A stretch of 64,000 nt of DNA from contig NZ_CP109162.1 in the NCBI RefSeq assembly GCF_035920445.1, positions 2,604,001-2,668,000 of the forward strand. Direction: 5' to 3'. The notes beneath the pieces are model-generated. The model was not told the DNA's origin and did not search any database. It was given only the letters and a program-made list of their open reading frames with translations. Position numbers and translations under genes: made by a program. The stretch comes from Nocardia sp. NBC_01730 (GTDB taxonomy: Bacteria; Actinomycetota; Actinomycetes; Mycobacteriales; Mycobacteriaceae). Positions 36,764 through 45,571 of the stretch are shown here, piece after piece (within the stretch, counting starts at the first letter, position 1; each line of letters opens with the position of its first letter).

Positions 36764-38194
36764 GTGAGTATCGAGCCCGCGATCGCCGATCGCGCACCCG
36801 CCGACGGCGCACCTTCCGACGAGTCGACCGGGCGGTTCATTGCGGATCTCGACGATCGCACCCCGGCGGGGATCGCCGCCGCGGTCGGCCGACTGATTCG
36901 CTCGGGCACGCTCTCGCCCGGCTCACGACTACCTACCGTCCGGGAGGTGGCGCGGGAGTTGCGGGTCTCGCCCGTCACGGTCAACCAGGCCTGGCGGGCG
37001 CTCGCCGCCACCGGGGCGATCGTCGCGCGCGGACGTGCGGGCACGTTCGTCGGCGAACAGATCAGCGCCACTCCGGTCGGCCGGTCCCAACGACTGCATC
37101 CCCCATCCGACAGCGCTTTTCGCGTCGACCTCGCCCGCGGCACCCCCGACCCCGAGCTGTTGCCCGACCTCGGAGCCGCGCTGCGCGCGCTGAGCAGGGA
37201 CCAGGCGGGCGACCTCGCCGCCGACTACCTCGGTGAGGCGGTGCTCCCCGACCTCGCCGCGAAGGTTCGCGCGGACTGGCCGTTTCGCGCCGAGCGCCTC
37301 GCCGTGCTCGACGGAGCGCTCGACGCGGTCGACCGCCTGCTCGCTGTGCACGTCCGTCTCGGCGATGCCGTCGCCGTCGAGGATCCGTGTTTTCCGCCGT
37401 TTCTCGACCTGCTCGCGGTGATGGGCGCTCGCCCGGTCCCGCTGCGCCTCGACGAATCCGGTCCACTCCCAGCCGATCTCGCGCGTGCGGTCACGAAATA
37501 TGCTGCGGTCGCGGTGATCTTGCAACCGCGGGCGCAGAACCCGACCGGCGCCTCGTTCACGGCACACCGGGTACGCGAACTGTCCGATGTCCTGGACGGC
37601 TCCCGCACAATGGTCATCGAGGATGACCACTCCGCCGGAATCGCCTCCGCCGCATCGCGTTCGCTCGGCACCCGGCTACCGGGCCGCACCGTGCACATCC
37701 GCTCGTACTCCAAGTCACACGGAGCGGACCTGCGTCTGGCCGTCGCGGGCGGGCCGGCCGAATTGCTCGACCCGGTCGTCGCGCGCCGCATGCTCGGCCC
37801 GGGCTGGACCAGTCGGCTGCTGCAACGCGTGCTGGTGAACATGCTCGACGACAACTCCGCGGGCAAGGCCGTCGCCACCGCGCGCGCCGAATACCGCAGA
37901 CGCTCCAGCGCACTGCGCCGCGCCCTGGCCCGCCACGGCGTCACCGTTGCCCGCGGCGATGGCATCAACCTCTGGCTTCCCGTCGCCGACGAGAACGCGG
38001 CCATGATCTCCCTCGCCGCCGCGGGCATCAAAGCGGCCCCCGGTGGTCCCTTCGTGGTCGGCGATCGTCCGAGCATCGACCACCTGCGCCTCACCATTGC
38101 CGCCGTCACCGACGCCGATGTCGACTGGCTCGCGACCGAACTCGCGGCCGCCACCACGGCCACCCCGACCTACCGCCGCGTGCGCCGGGCCTGA
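36764..38194 (+). CDS. MocR-family PLP-dependent transcriptional regulator
   Basis: A 476-residue fusion of a GntR-type winged HTH (about 35-97, LPTVREVARELRVSPVTVNQ) with a fold-type I aminotransferase domain whose PLP lysine lies in SYSKSHGADLR. Such proteins sense amino acids or vitamins and control adjacent genes. Divergence from the pyrimidine operon points to that operon as target, with beta-alanine or its aldehyde as a plausible effector (inference). The GTG at 36764 is chosen for its CAGAAT box; the frame extends 16 codons upstream. Confidence 0.88.
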   Translation: MSIEPAIADRAPADGAPSDESTGRFIADLDDRTPAGIAAAVGRLIRSGTLSPGSRLPTVREVARELRVSPVTVNQAWRALAATGAIVARGRAGTFVGEQISATPVGRSQRLHPPSDSAFRVDLARGTPDPELLPDLGAALRALSRDQAGDLAADYLGEAVLPDLAAKVRADWPFRAERLAVLDGALDAVDRLLAVHVRLGDAVAVEDPCFPPFLDLLAVMGARPVPLRLDESGPLPADLARAVTKYAAVAVILQPRAQNPTGASFTAHRVRELSDVLDGSRTMVIEDDHSAGIASAASRSLGTRLPGRTVHIRSYSKSHGADLRLAVAGGPAELLDPVVARRMLGPGWTSRLLQRVLVNMLDDNSAGKAVATARAEYRRRSSALRRALARHGVTVARGDGINLWLPVADENAAMISLAAAGIKAAPGGPFVVGDRPSIDHLRLTIAAVTDADVDWLATELAAATTATPTYRRVRRA

Positions 38195-38318
38195 AAACGC
38201 GTCCGTACCGTACCGCGCGGCAGGGAAATCGGGCCGTACTCCCACGCCAGGCGAAGCGAGATGGAATGATTCGCGTCGCATCGTCCGGTGCGCAACCCGA
38301 ATGAAGGAGATTTCCAGC

Positions 38319-39050
38319 GTGAGCAGCGAAGTGCAGGCGCGGCAACTCGGCGGTGGTCGGCGCGGAGGACGAGTGGGCGTACCGTGGCGGACGCTGCGAA
38401 TTCTCGGTGTCCTTGCCGTCGGCGCAGCGCTGGCGGTGTCGGTTGCGGGCGGTGTCTCAGCAAATCCGGGAACCGCACGGGAGAAGGCGCCTGCCGCCTG
38501 CAATGCGCCGGCCGTCGGTCAGCCGAACGGCAAACAGTGGACCGTCGAGCCCGCCGTGACGATCGACGCCAACGCCGGATACACGGCGACATTGGCAACC
38601 ACCTGCGGCACGGTGACGATTGCGCTGGATGCTGCCCACGCGCCGCACACGGTCAATTCGTTCGTGTTCCTCGCCAATGAGCAGTACTACGACCACACGA
38701 AGTGCCACCGGATCACCACCGAGGGCATCTACGTCCTCCAGTGCGGGGATCCAACCGCGACCGGCACCGGCGGCCCCGGCTACAGCTTCCCCGACGAGAA
38801 CCTGTCCGGCGCCACCTATCCGGCGGGAACGGTCGCGATGGCGAACGCGGGACCGAACACCAACGGCAGCCAGTTCTTCCTCGTCTACCAGGACACCCAG
38901 CTGCCGCCGAACTACACCCCGTTCGGTCGGGTCACCGCGGGCTTGGACGTGCTCGCGTCCATCGCCGCCGCAGGCGTCAAGGACGGCTCGTCCGACGGCG
39001 CGCCCGCCGTAGACGTCGTGCTCGATTCCGTTGCCGCCGTAGGCAATTGA
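38319..39050 (+). CDS. Secreted/membrane-anchored cyclophilin-type peptidyl-prolyl isomerase
   Basis: A 243-residue cyclophilin with an N-terminal signal or anchor (LRILGVLAVGAALAVSVAGG) after a basic Arg/Gly stretch. The domain has CHRITTEGIYVLQCGDPTAT, GGPGYSFPDE, TNGSQFFLVYQDT and FGRV motifs, so the catalytic Arg region is present. It would speed folding of exported proteins at prolines. The GTG at 38319 has AGGAGA 8 nt upstream; an ATG at 38301 is the alternative. Confidence 0.88.
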   Translation: MSSEVQARQLGGGRRGGRVGVPWRTLRILGVLAVGAALAVSVAGGVSANPGTAREKAPAACNAPAVGQPNGKQWTVEPAVTIDANAGYTATLATTCGTVTIALDAAHAPHTVNSFVFLANEQYYDHTKCHRITTEGIYVLQCGDPTATGTGGPGYSFPDENLSGATYPAGTVAMANAGPNTNGSQFFLVYQDTQLPPNYTPFGRVTAGLDVLASIAAAGVKDGSSDGAPAVDVVLDSVAAVGN

Positions 39051-39064
39051 GTCCACACCGCATC

Positions 39065-39095
39065 CGGTGGCGGCGCCGATTCGGCGCCGCCACCG
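39065..39095. terminator. Bidirectional terminator hairpin
   Basis: A perfect 13-bp stem, CGGTGGCGGCGCC with GGCGCCGCCACCG, around GATTC, between the convergent cyclophilin and antiporter genes. Confidence 0.7.
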
Positions 39096-39120
39096 CTCGT
39101 TGCCGACAGCCCGGCGTGTG

Positions 39121-40302
39121 TCAGGACACCCCTGCCCTGCGCCGCGGCACCAGCGCGAGGACCGGCTCGACGACACGGCTGGCCACCGGGCCGAGGACCG
39201 CCATCAGCAGCACGTAGGTGGTGGCCAGTGCGGCGAACTCGGCGGGGACCGCGCCCGCGGCGACCGCCAGTCCCGCGATGACGATCGAGAACTCGCCGTG
39301 AGCGACCAGGGCGGTACCCGCTCGCGCCCGGCCGTAGTGGCCCGCACCGGCCCGCTTGGCCGCCCACCATCCGGTCGCGACCTTGCTCACCGTCGTGACG
39401 ACGGCGAGCAGGCAGGCCCAGCCGAGCACCGGCGGGATGCTGGCCGGATCGGTGCTCAGCCCGAACAGAACGAAGAACAGCGCGGCGAACAGGTCACGCA
39501 ACGGCTCCAGGATCTTGGTGGCGTTGTGCGCGGTCGAGTCCGAGATGGCGATGCCGAGCAGGAAGGCACCCACCGCCGCGGACACCTGCACCGCGGAGGC
39601 GACCCCGGCGACCAGCAGCGCGGAGCCGAGCAACTTCAGCAGGAAGATCTCCCGGTCCTCGCTGTCCACGATCGCGGAGACATAGCGGCCGTAGCGCAGC
39701 GCGACAATAAGCACGACCGTGACCGCGACCAGCGCGATGGCCAGCGTCTTCAGTCCGGCGAGGAAGCCGACGCCGGCCAGCACGGCCGTGAGCACCGGCA
39801 GATAGCCGGCCATCACCAGGTCTTCGAACACCAGGATGGACAGGACCACCGGTGTTTCACGGTTGCCGAGCCTGCCCAGGTCGTTGAGCACCTTCGCGAC
39901 GATGCCCGAGGACGAGATATAGGTGACTCCGGCCATGGCGATGGCACCGGTGAGGCCCCAGCCGAGCGCGAAGGCGACCAGCACGCCGGGGGTGGCATTG
40001 AGCACGATGTCGACGACGCCCGCGGCCCACGATCGGCGCAGCCCGGTGACCAGTTCCGGCGCGCTGTATTCCAGGCCGAGCAGCAACAGCAGAAGGACGA
40101 CGCCGATTTCGCTGGCCAGGTGGATGAAGTCGTCCACCTGCCGCAGCTCGACCAGGCCGCCTGAGCCGAACACCAGTCCGCCGACCAGATACAGCGGGAT
40201 CGGTGACATGCCGATGCGCGCAGCGATTCGGCCGAGCAGACCGAGGCCGAAAAATACCGCGCCCAGCTGGATCAGCGCGAGCGCGGTCTCCTGAGCTACC
40301 AC
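39121..40302 (-). CDS. Cation:proton antiporter, CPA2 family (KhtU/KefB-like)
   Basis: A 393-residue polytopic antiporter with about 12 hydrophobic helices. CPA2 motifs are GLLGRIAARIGMSPIPLYLV, LLLLLLGLEYSAPEL and the ED pair in ILVFEDLVM. It would exchange K+ or Na+ for protons at the plasma membrane. No C-terminal TrkA-N domain is present; regulation is probably by the separate TrkA-C protein encoded 5 nt upstream. GTG start. Confidence 0.88.
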   Translation of the reverse strand: MVAQETALALIQLGAVFFGLGLLGRIAARIGMSPIPLYLVGGLVFGSGGLVELRQVDDFIHLASEIGVVLLLLLLGLEYSAPELVTGLRRSWAAGVVDIVLNATPGVLVAFALGWGLTGAIAMAGVTYISSSGIVAKVLNDLGRLGNRETPVVLSILVFEDLVMAGYLPVLTAVLAGVGFLAGLKTLAIALVAVTVVLIVALRYGRYVSAIVDSEDREIFLLKLLGSALLVAGVASAVQVSAAVGAFLLGIAISDSTAHNATKILEPLRDLFAALFFVLFGLSTDPASIPPVLGWACLLAVVTTVSKVATGWWAAKRAGAGHYGRARAGTALVAHGEFSIVIAGLAVAAGAVPAEFAALATTYVLLMAVLGPVASRVVEPVLALVPRRRAGVS

Positions 40303-40307
40303 CCCGC

Positions 40308-40790
40308 TCAGCCGTCCAGCAGGATCTTGGCGGCGGCCTCGAGGCCCTCCGCGGTGCCGACAACGACGAGCACGTCACCGGCGGTGAACGTGAAATCCGG
40401 GCCGGGCGAAGGGATCGGCTGCCCGCCGCGCACCACCGCGACGATGGACGCCTTTGTCCGTGTTCGTATCTGGGTCTCCCCCAGCATCCGCCCGTCGTAG
40501 CGGGACCGGTCGGGGACGGAGAGCTGACGGGTGGTCAGCCCGGCGAATTGGCGGTGTTCTTCGCGCAGTTGCTCGACCAGCTGCGGTGCGCCGAGCAGGT
40601 TGGCCAGCACGGCCGCCTCCTTGCCCGACAGCGGTATCTGCTCGGTCTCGTCGGGGTGGTCGGCCTTGCTCAGGATCAGATCCATGGTGCCGTCGCGATG
40701 ATCGATCACCCCTATCCGGCGCCGGCTGTTGGTCAGCGGAAAGTCCTTGCGTACACCGATACCGGGCAGGGGTGTCACCTCAACGTTCAC
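40308..40790 (-). CDS. Antiporter regulatory subunit with TrkA-C domain (KhtT-like)
   Basis: A 160-residue cytosolic protein with an N-terminal domain (VEVTPLPGIGVRKDFPL) and a TrkA-C ligand-binding domain (GRMLGETQIRTRTKASIVAV, FTAGDVLVVVGT). KhtT-type proteins gate the partner antiporter by nucleotide or pH. It starts with GTG, with TAGGCT 6 nt upstream, and its stop is 5 nt before the antiporter start, so the two form an operon. Confidence 0.88.
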   Translation of the reverse strand: MNVEVTPLPGIGVRKDFPLTNSRRRIGVIDHRDGTMDLILSKADHPDETEQIPLSGKEAAVLANLLGAPQLVEQLREEHRQFAGLTTRQLSVPDRSRYDGRMLGETQIRTRTKASIVAVVRGGQPIPSPGPDFTFTAGDVLVVVGTAEGLEAAAKILLDG

Positions 40791-40796
40791 GACTCC

Positions 40797-40802
40797 AGCC
40801 TA
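40797..40802 (-). promoter_or_regulatory. Predicted leaderless -10 box of the antiporter operon
   Basis: TAGGCT on the minus strand, 6 nt (GGAGTC) before the GTG. Confidence 0.5.
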
Positions 40803-40996
40803 GCCACCCAGCGGTACACCCCCGCAGACGGGTGCCCGAATTGTCCGTATCGCCTAGGCATTTCCGCACGACACTCCGGCTGCGCAGGTTGGACCGAAGT
40901 TTGTCGCCCGTGGTAAGAGAATGACGTGTCCCGTACATCAGCCCGTCGCTTCGCCGTCACCTTCGACTGTCGATTCGGCGACGCCATGCGAGTTCG

Positions 40997-43108
40997 GTGA
41001 CGGTCGCCCGAGTGGTGAACCGGTTGCGGCGGCCGGGCACGGTTGCCGCTGCCGCAGCGCCACCGCGCGGCGCCGTGGACAGTTATCGGCACGATCTGGA
41101 CGGGCTGCGCGGCGCGGCGATCGCACTGGTCGTGGCGTTCCATATCTGGTTCGGCCGTGTCTCGGGAGGGGTGGACATCTTCCTCGTCCTCTCCGGCTTC
41201 TTCTTCACCGGCTCGCTGCTGCGCGGCGCAGAGTCCACCGGCGCGATTCGCATCGGTCACACCGCCCACAGGCTCGCCCGCAGGCTACTTCCGGCCCTGG
41301 TGACGGTGCTGACCGCGGTGTTCACGGCGACGGTGCTGCTGCGCCCCTTCACGCAGTGGACCGAGATCGCCGCACAGACGCTGGCGTCGCTGCTGTACTA
41401 CGAGAACTGGTATCTGGCACTGTCCTGGTCGGACTACCTGGCCGCCGACCCTTCGGTGAGCCCGCTGCAACATCTCTGGTCGATGGCGGTGCAGGGGCAG
41501 TTCTACCTGGTGACCCTGCTCGGTGTGGCGCTCGCGGTGCGACTGTGCAGGCGCCTCGCGGGCCCTGCCGCGCTGCGGCCAGGCCTGGCGATCCTCCTCG
41601 CGGCGATCGCGATGGCCTCGTTCCGCTACGCCGCGCACGGCACCTCCGTGCATCAGGGCTGGAACTACTACGACAGCTTCGCGCGCGCCTGGGAGCTGCT
41701 GGCCGGCGCACTGCTCGCGGTCGTGGTGCCATGGCTGTCCGCGCCGCGTCTCGTGCGGGTGACGCTGGCTGTGCTGGGCGTGGCCGCGGTGGTGGCGTGT
41801 GGCTGGCTGATCGATGGCGCGGACGAGTTCCCCGGGCCTGCGGCGCTGGTGCCGGTGGGCGCCGCCCTCGCACTGATCGTGGCGGGGAGCAATCTGCCTG
41901 CCGCCGCGCATCCGCTGCCCAACCGGCTGCTCGGCACACCCGCGGCGGTGCGCTTGGGCGAACTGGCCTACGCGCTGTACCTGTGGCACTGGCCGATCCT
42001 CATCTTCGTCCTCGCGGAGACCAGGTCCGCCACGGCCGGACTCGTCCGCGGGCTCGGCGTGCTCGCGGGGTCGCTGGTGCTGGCCTACCTGACCAACAGG
42101 TTCATCGAGGAGCCGCTGCGGATCCGGCGGTCCTCGTGGTCCGCCCAGGAGACGCCCGCCCGCCGTCGCCGCACCGGCCAAGTGGTCGCGGTGCTCGGCA
42201 TCGCCGTGCTCGCGATATCGGTGGGCGAGCAGGTGGTGACGCGGGCGAACCCGCCGCAGCCGGTGGCTTTCCTCGACCCGGTGCACTATCCGGGGGCGGC
42301 GGCGCTGGTCGGCGGCGCAAGCACGCCCCGGGCACGGCTGCGTCCGACCGTGTACGAAGCGCCCGCCGATCACGCGTATCCGTCGCAGGACGGCTGTATC
42401 GCGGACTGGGACACCCGCGACGTCATCACCTGCGCTTATGGGAACGCGGATGCGCAGCACACCGTGGCAGTGGTCGGCAGCTCGCATGCCGAACACTGGG
42501 TTCCCGCCCTCGACTTACTGGCGCGCGAACACAACTTCCGCGTCGATGTCTATCTGAAGATGGGCTGCCCGCTGACCGTGGCGGCGGAGCCGATGTACAA
42601 GGGCGAAGCTATTCCGGACTGCCGCGACTGGTCCGCCGAGGTGATCGACCGCCTCGGCGTCGACCGCCCGGAGTGGGTGTTCACCACCGCGACCCGCCCC
42701 CGCGACAAGCTCGGCGACGAGACGCCCGCCGACTATCTGGACGTGTGGTCGCACCTGGCCGAGCGGGGGCTCAATGTGTTGGCCATCCGCGATACCCCGT
42801 GGCTGCGCCGCGACGGCGTCCGCTATCGGGCGATCGATTGCCTCGCCCAGAACGGCGACCGGATCAGCTGCGGCATGCCGCGCACGGACGCGCTGGACGA
42901 GGTCAATCCGGCGCTGGAGTTCGCCGCCTCGTTCGCCAACGTGTTCCCTTTGGACCTGAGCGACGCGGTGTGTGAGCCGGACGTGTGCGCCGTCACCGAG
43001 GGCAACATCCTGATCTACCACGACGAACACCACCTCACCGCCAGCTACTCGCGGTCGCTGGCACCGGAACTGGGCAGGCAGCTGTCGCCGATCCTGGGCT
43101 GGTGGTGA
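40997..43108 (+). CDS. Acyltransferase-3 / SGNH fusion protein (OafA-like O-acyltransferase)
   Basis: A 703-residue membrane protein. Residues about 25-390 form an acyltransferase-3 domain (RHDLDGLRGAAIALVVAFHI, then about ten helices). A linker and a C-terminal SGNH hydrolase-like domain follow, with VVGSSHAEHW (nucleophile Ser) and YHDEHHLTASY (catalytic Asp/His). Such proteins move acetyl or other acyl groups across the membrane onto cell-wall sugars or lipids. The start is uncertain: GTG at 40997 or 41015, neither with a good ribosome binding site. Confidence 0.88.
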   Translation: MTVARVVNRLRRPGTVAAAAAPPRGAVDSYRHDLDGLRGAAIALVVAFHIWFGRVSGGVDIFLVLSGFFFTGSLLRGAESTGAIRIGHTAHRLARRLLPALVTVLTAVFTATVLLRPFTQWTEIAAQTLASLLYYENWYLALSWSDYLAADPSVSPLQHLWSMAVQGQFYLVTLLGVALAVRLCRRLAGPAALRPGLAILLAAIAMASFRYAAHGTSVHQGWNYYDSFARAWELLAGALLAVVVPWLSAPRLVRVTLAVLGVAAVVACGWLIDGADEFPGPAALVPVGAALALIVAGSNLPAAAHPLPNRLLGTPAAVRLGELAYALYLWHWPILIFVLAETRSATAGLVRGLGVLAGSLVLAYLTNRFIEEPLRIRRSSWSAQETPARRRRTGQVVAVLGIAVLAISVGEQVVTRANPPQPVAFLDPVHYPGAAALVGGASTPRARLRPTVYEAPADHAYPSQDGCIADWDTRDVITCAYGNADAQHTVAVVGSSHAEHWVPALDLLAREHNFRVDVYLKMGCPLTVAAEPMYKGEAIPDCRDWSAEVIDRLGVDRPEWVFTTATRPRDKLGDETPADYLDVWSHLAERGLNVLAIRDTPWLRRDGVRYRAIDCLAQNGDRISCGMPRTDALDEVNPALEFAASFANVFPLDLSDAVCEPDVCAVTEGNILIYHDEHHLTASYSRSLAPELGRQLSPILGWW

Positions 43109-43120
43109 GGCGGCGTCCGG

Positions 43121-44645
43121 TCAGTTCAAGCGCAGCATGTCCGGCCATACGCGAGACCACGGCGTGCGCGGTTGAGCACAGCGCCATAGGGTGACGTGGC
43201 GGGTGACGCCAGGGAACCCGAGCCGGGCATCGACGCGCCCGACCGGCGTCACCTCGGCGCAGGACTCGCGCACGTCCGGCTCGGCGCCGCCGACCCACAG
43301 GACCGTGCTCGCTGTGTCCGGCGGGGCGCCGAAGTAGCCGAAGCCACGGTTCGGGCTGTAGACGGCGGGCAAACCGTATTCGGCGCGGTACACATCCAGA
43401 GCGGCTGCCTGCCAATAGGAATCGGCGATCACCACGGCCGACGCCCGTTCCGGCTTCGGCAGCGCCTGGTAGGCCGCCGACGTCTGCGCCGCGAGCTCCG
43501 ACCAACCGAACCGTCCGTAGACCGCGATCTCCAATCCCGCCTTGGCCTGGGTGTCGACCGGCTCGATTTCAGTCTCCGCGCGCAAGGGCAGCGAGTACAC
43601 CAGCAGTGCGGCCGACATCGCGACCAGCGGGACGGTGACGATCGTGCGCGAGCGGCCCCAGCCGCTCGTCCAGCGCACCGCACCCACTGCGATCAACGCG
43701 CCGTAGCAGCCCGCCGCGTAGTACGGGCGTCCGTTGGTCGCGACGAAGACCACGGCCAGCACCAGCGGCAGCAGGCCGAGAAACCGATAGGGCCGCCAGC
43801 AGTCGGCCCGCCACAGGGTCCACACTCCGTAGACCAGCAACAGCCCGCCGAGCAGCCCGGCCGAGGCGAGTGCAAGGGGCAACCAGGTATAGCGGCCGCC
43901 GATCGTGGCTTGTTCCTCGGCGACCACACCCCCCGAGGCCCAGCTGCGGCCACCCGTGTGTGGCCTGCCACATCAGACTGGGCAGCGCTGTCACGACGAC
44001 GAGCGCCGCACCCCACCACAAGGCGGGGCGGCGCAGCAGCTCCCGCGGCCCGTACATCGCCACACCGAGCGCGAGTGCGATCCAGAAGAACGGAATCAGC
44101 CATTTAACTTGCATGTCCAGCGCGGTGACCACCGCGGCTCCCAGCAGCAGGCCGTCGTGGCGCGTGCGGACCCAGCGGATCACCAACCAGCTCACCACTA
44201 CCCACAGTGCCGTGTCGATCGTATTGGTGGCCAGCTGATCGCCCTGGACCAGCAGGAACGGTGAGGTGGCGTACGCTGCCGCGGCGAGTACCTGCGCTGC
44301 CCTGGTTCCACCGAACTCCCTGGCGATCTGGGCGGTGATCACCACTGCGGCCACGGTGATGAGCACTGCCGGAATCCGTTGCGCCACCAGCGAACCAGGG
44401 GCAAGCAGATCCATCAGACGAGCGATCGCCGGCACCAGCGGCCCCTGGTCGGCGTAACTGACCGCAAGCCTGCGCCCGGCGGAGACGAAATACAGCTCGT
44501 CACCGAAGAATCCATACCGGCCGATCGAGACCAGCAGTGCGAGCGCCGCGAGCGCCGCCACCGCGCCCACACCGGCGAGGGCGAAGGGCGGCAAGGATTC
44601 CCGGGCATCGGTCTCCCGTGTCTCGGTGTCGCGCACCTCAGTCAT
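43121..44645 (-). pseudogene. ArnT/PMT-like glycosyltransferase, split by a frameshift
   Basis: A membrane glycosyltransferase of the GT-C (ArnT/GT39) type: the N-terminal GDELYF motif carries the catalytic acid, followed by many helices and a soluble C-terminal part. The frame breaks in a run of six C on the plus strand (43929-43934): upstream reads THGWPQLGLGG, and the family-like sequence resumes in the next frame as VVAEEQATIGGRYTWLPLAL to the stop at 43121. One base too many explains it: a real frameshift, slippage or a sequencing error. ATG at 44645 overlaps the TetR gene end by 8 nt. Confidence 0.8.
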
Positions 44646-45273
44646 TGTTCCCCGCCTTTCGTGTCGCAAGATCGAACAACCTGCCGATGTGCGCCGAGTA
44701 CGCGTCCATCCCGAAATCTGGTTCCCGGACCGCCCGCGCGGCCGCACCGTCGATGGCGTCGCGAATCGACTTCGCCATCAGCAGCGGATCGAACTCCCCG
44801 AACTCCCCGATGCGCTGCCCCTCGGTCATGATGTCGACGAGGGGAACGATGATGTCGCGCTCGCCGTCGGCGGAGGCGAACCTCGGATGGCCTTCCGTGT
44901 CACGAAGATTCGTCACCACGTCGACGAGCGCAGCCACATACTTCGTGTTCGCGTCGATGAAGGCCAGGTTCGACTCGAGGTAGGCGACCAGGCGATCGCG
45001 TGGGCCGACCGCCGCGGCGACCCTGGGCGCGATGCACTCCGCGGCCGAGACGTACAGCTGGATCACCAGCTGCGTCATCAGGTCGTCCTTGCCCTCGAAG
45101 TGGTAGGAGATCACGCCTTTCGAGATCCCCGCATGCTCAGCGATCCGCGCCAATGACGCGTTCCCGTACCCGACCTCGGAGATCACCTCCACCGCCGAGG
45201 CGATGATCTGCCGCCTCCGCGCCTCCTCGATGAACGATTTTCTTTGGCCGGTCGGATGTTTTTCTGGCCGCAC
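44638..45273 (-). CDS. TetR-family transcriptional regulator
   Basis: A 211-residue repressor-type protein with an N-terminal HTH (RRRQIIASAVEVISEVGYGN, GISKGVISYHFEGKDDLM) and a ligand-binding helical C-domain. The GTG at 45273 is chosen because TAAAAT lies 6 nt before it. Its last codons overlap the glycosyltransferase ATG, so the two are translationally coupled and the regulator probably controls that gene. Confidence 0.9.
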   Translation of the reverse strand: MRPEKHPTGQRKSFIEEARRRQIIASAVEVISEVGYGNASLARIAEHAGISKGVISYHFEGKDDLMTQLVIQLYVSAAECIAPRVAAAVGPRDRLVAYLESNLAFIDANTKYVAALVDVVTNLRDTEGHPRFASADGERDIIVPLVDIMTEGQRIGEFGEFDPLLMAKSIRDAIDGAAARAVREPDFGMDAYSAHIGRLFDLATRKAGNND

Positions 45274-45279
45274 GGCCAA

Positions 45280-45285
45280 ATTTTA
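45280..45285 (-). promoter_or_regulatory. Predicted leaderless -10 box of the TetR gene
   Basis: TAAAAT on the minus strand, 6 nt before the GTG. GGCCA/TGGCC half-sites nearby (TGGCCGTGCGGCCA) could serve as an autoregulatory operator. Confidence 0.5.
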
Positions 45286-45520
45286 GCACGCGCGGGCACC
45301 CCTGGGCTTTCTAGCTCATGGCACCGCAAGCCACCGTCGAACGGCGCTGGCCGCAAGCCGTTACCGCACGGCCGGCTCGGCACACCACCGCCGACCCCCG
45401 AACCCAGCCCGGAGGCCAGGGGCGGCCTTCGCCGTAGTGCCGCAACAGTTGCCCACCCGGCCTCGACCGCTCCCTCCGCCTGGGCCGCACGGACGGCGAC
45501 CCGCACGGTCCCCCCGAATA

Positions 45521-45559
45521 CCGGAGGACCGCGTCTCCTGTGGAGACACGGCCCTCCGG
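45521..45559 (-). terminator. Terminator hairpin after mpa
   Basis: Inverted repeat CCGGAGG-A-CCG-C-GTCTCC / GGAGAC-A-CGG-C-CCTCCGG around TGT: 16 paired positions and two mismatches, starting 12 nt after the mpa stop. No U tract follows. Confidence 0.7.
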
Positions 45560-45571
45560 GTCGGCGGAACC

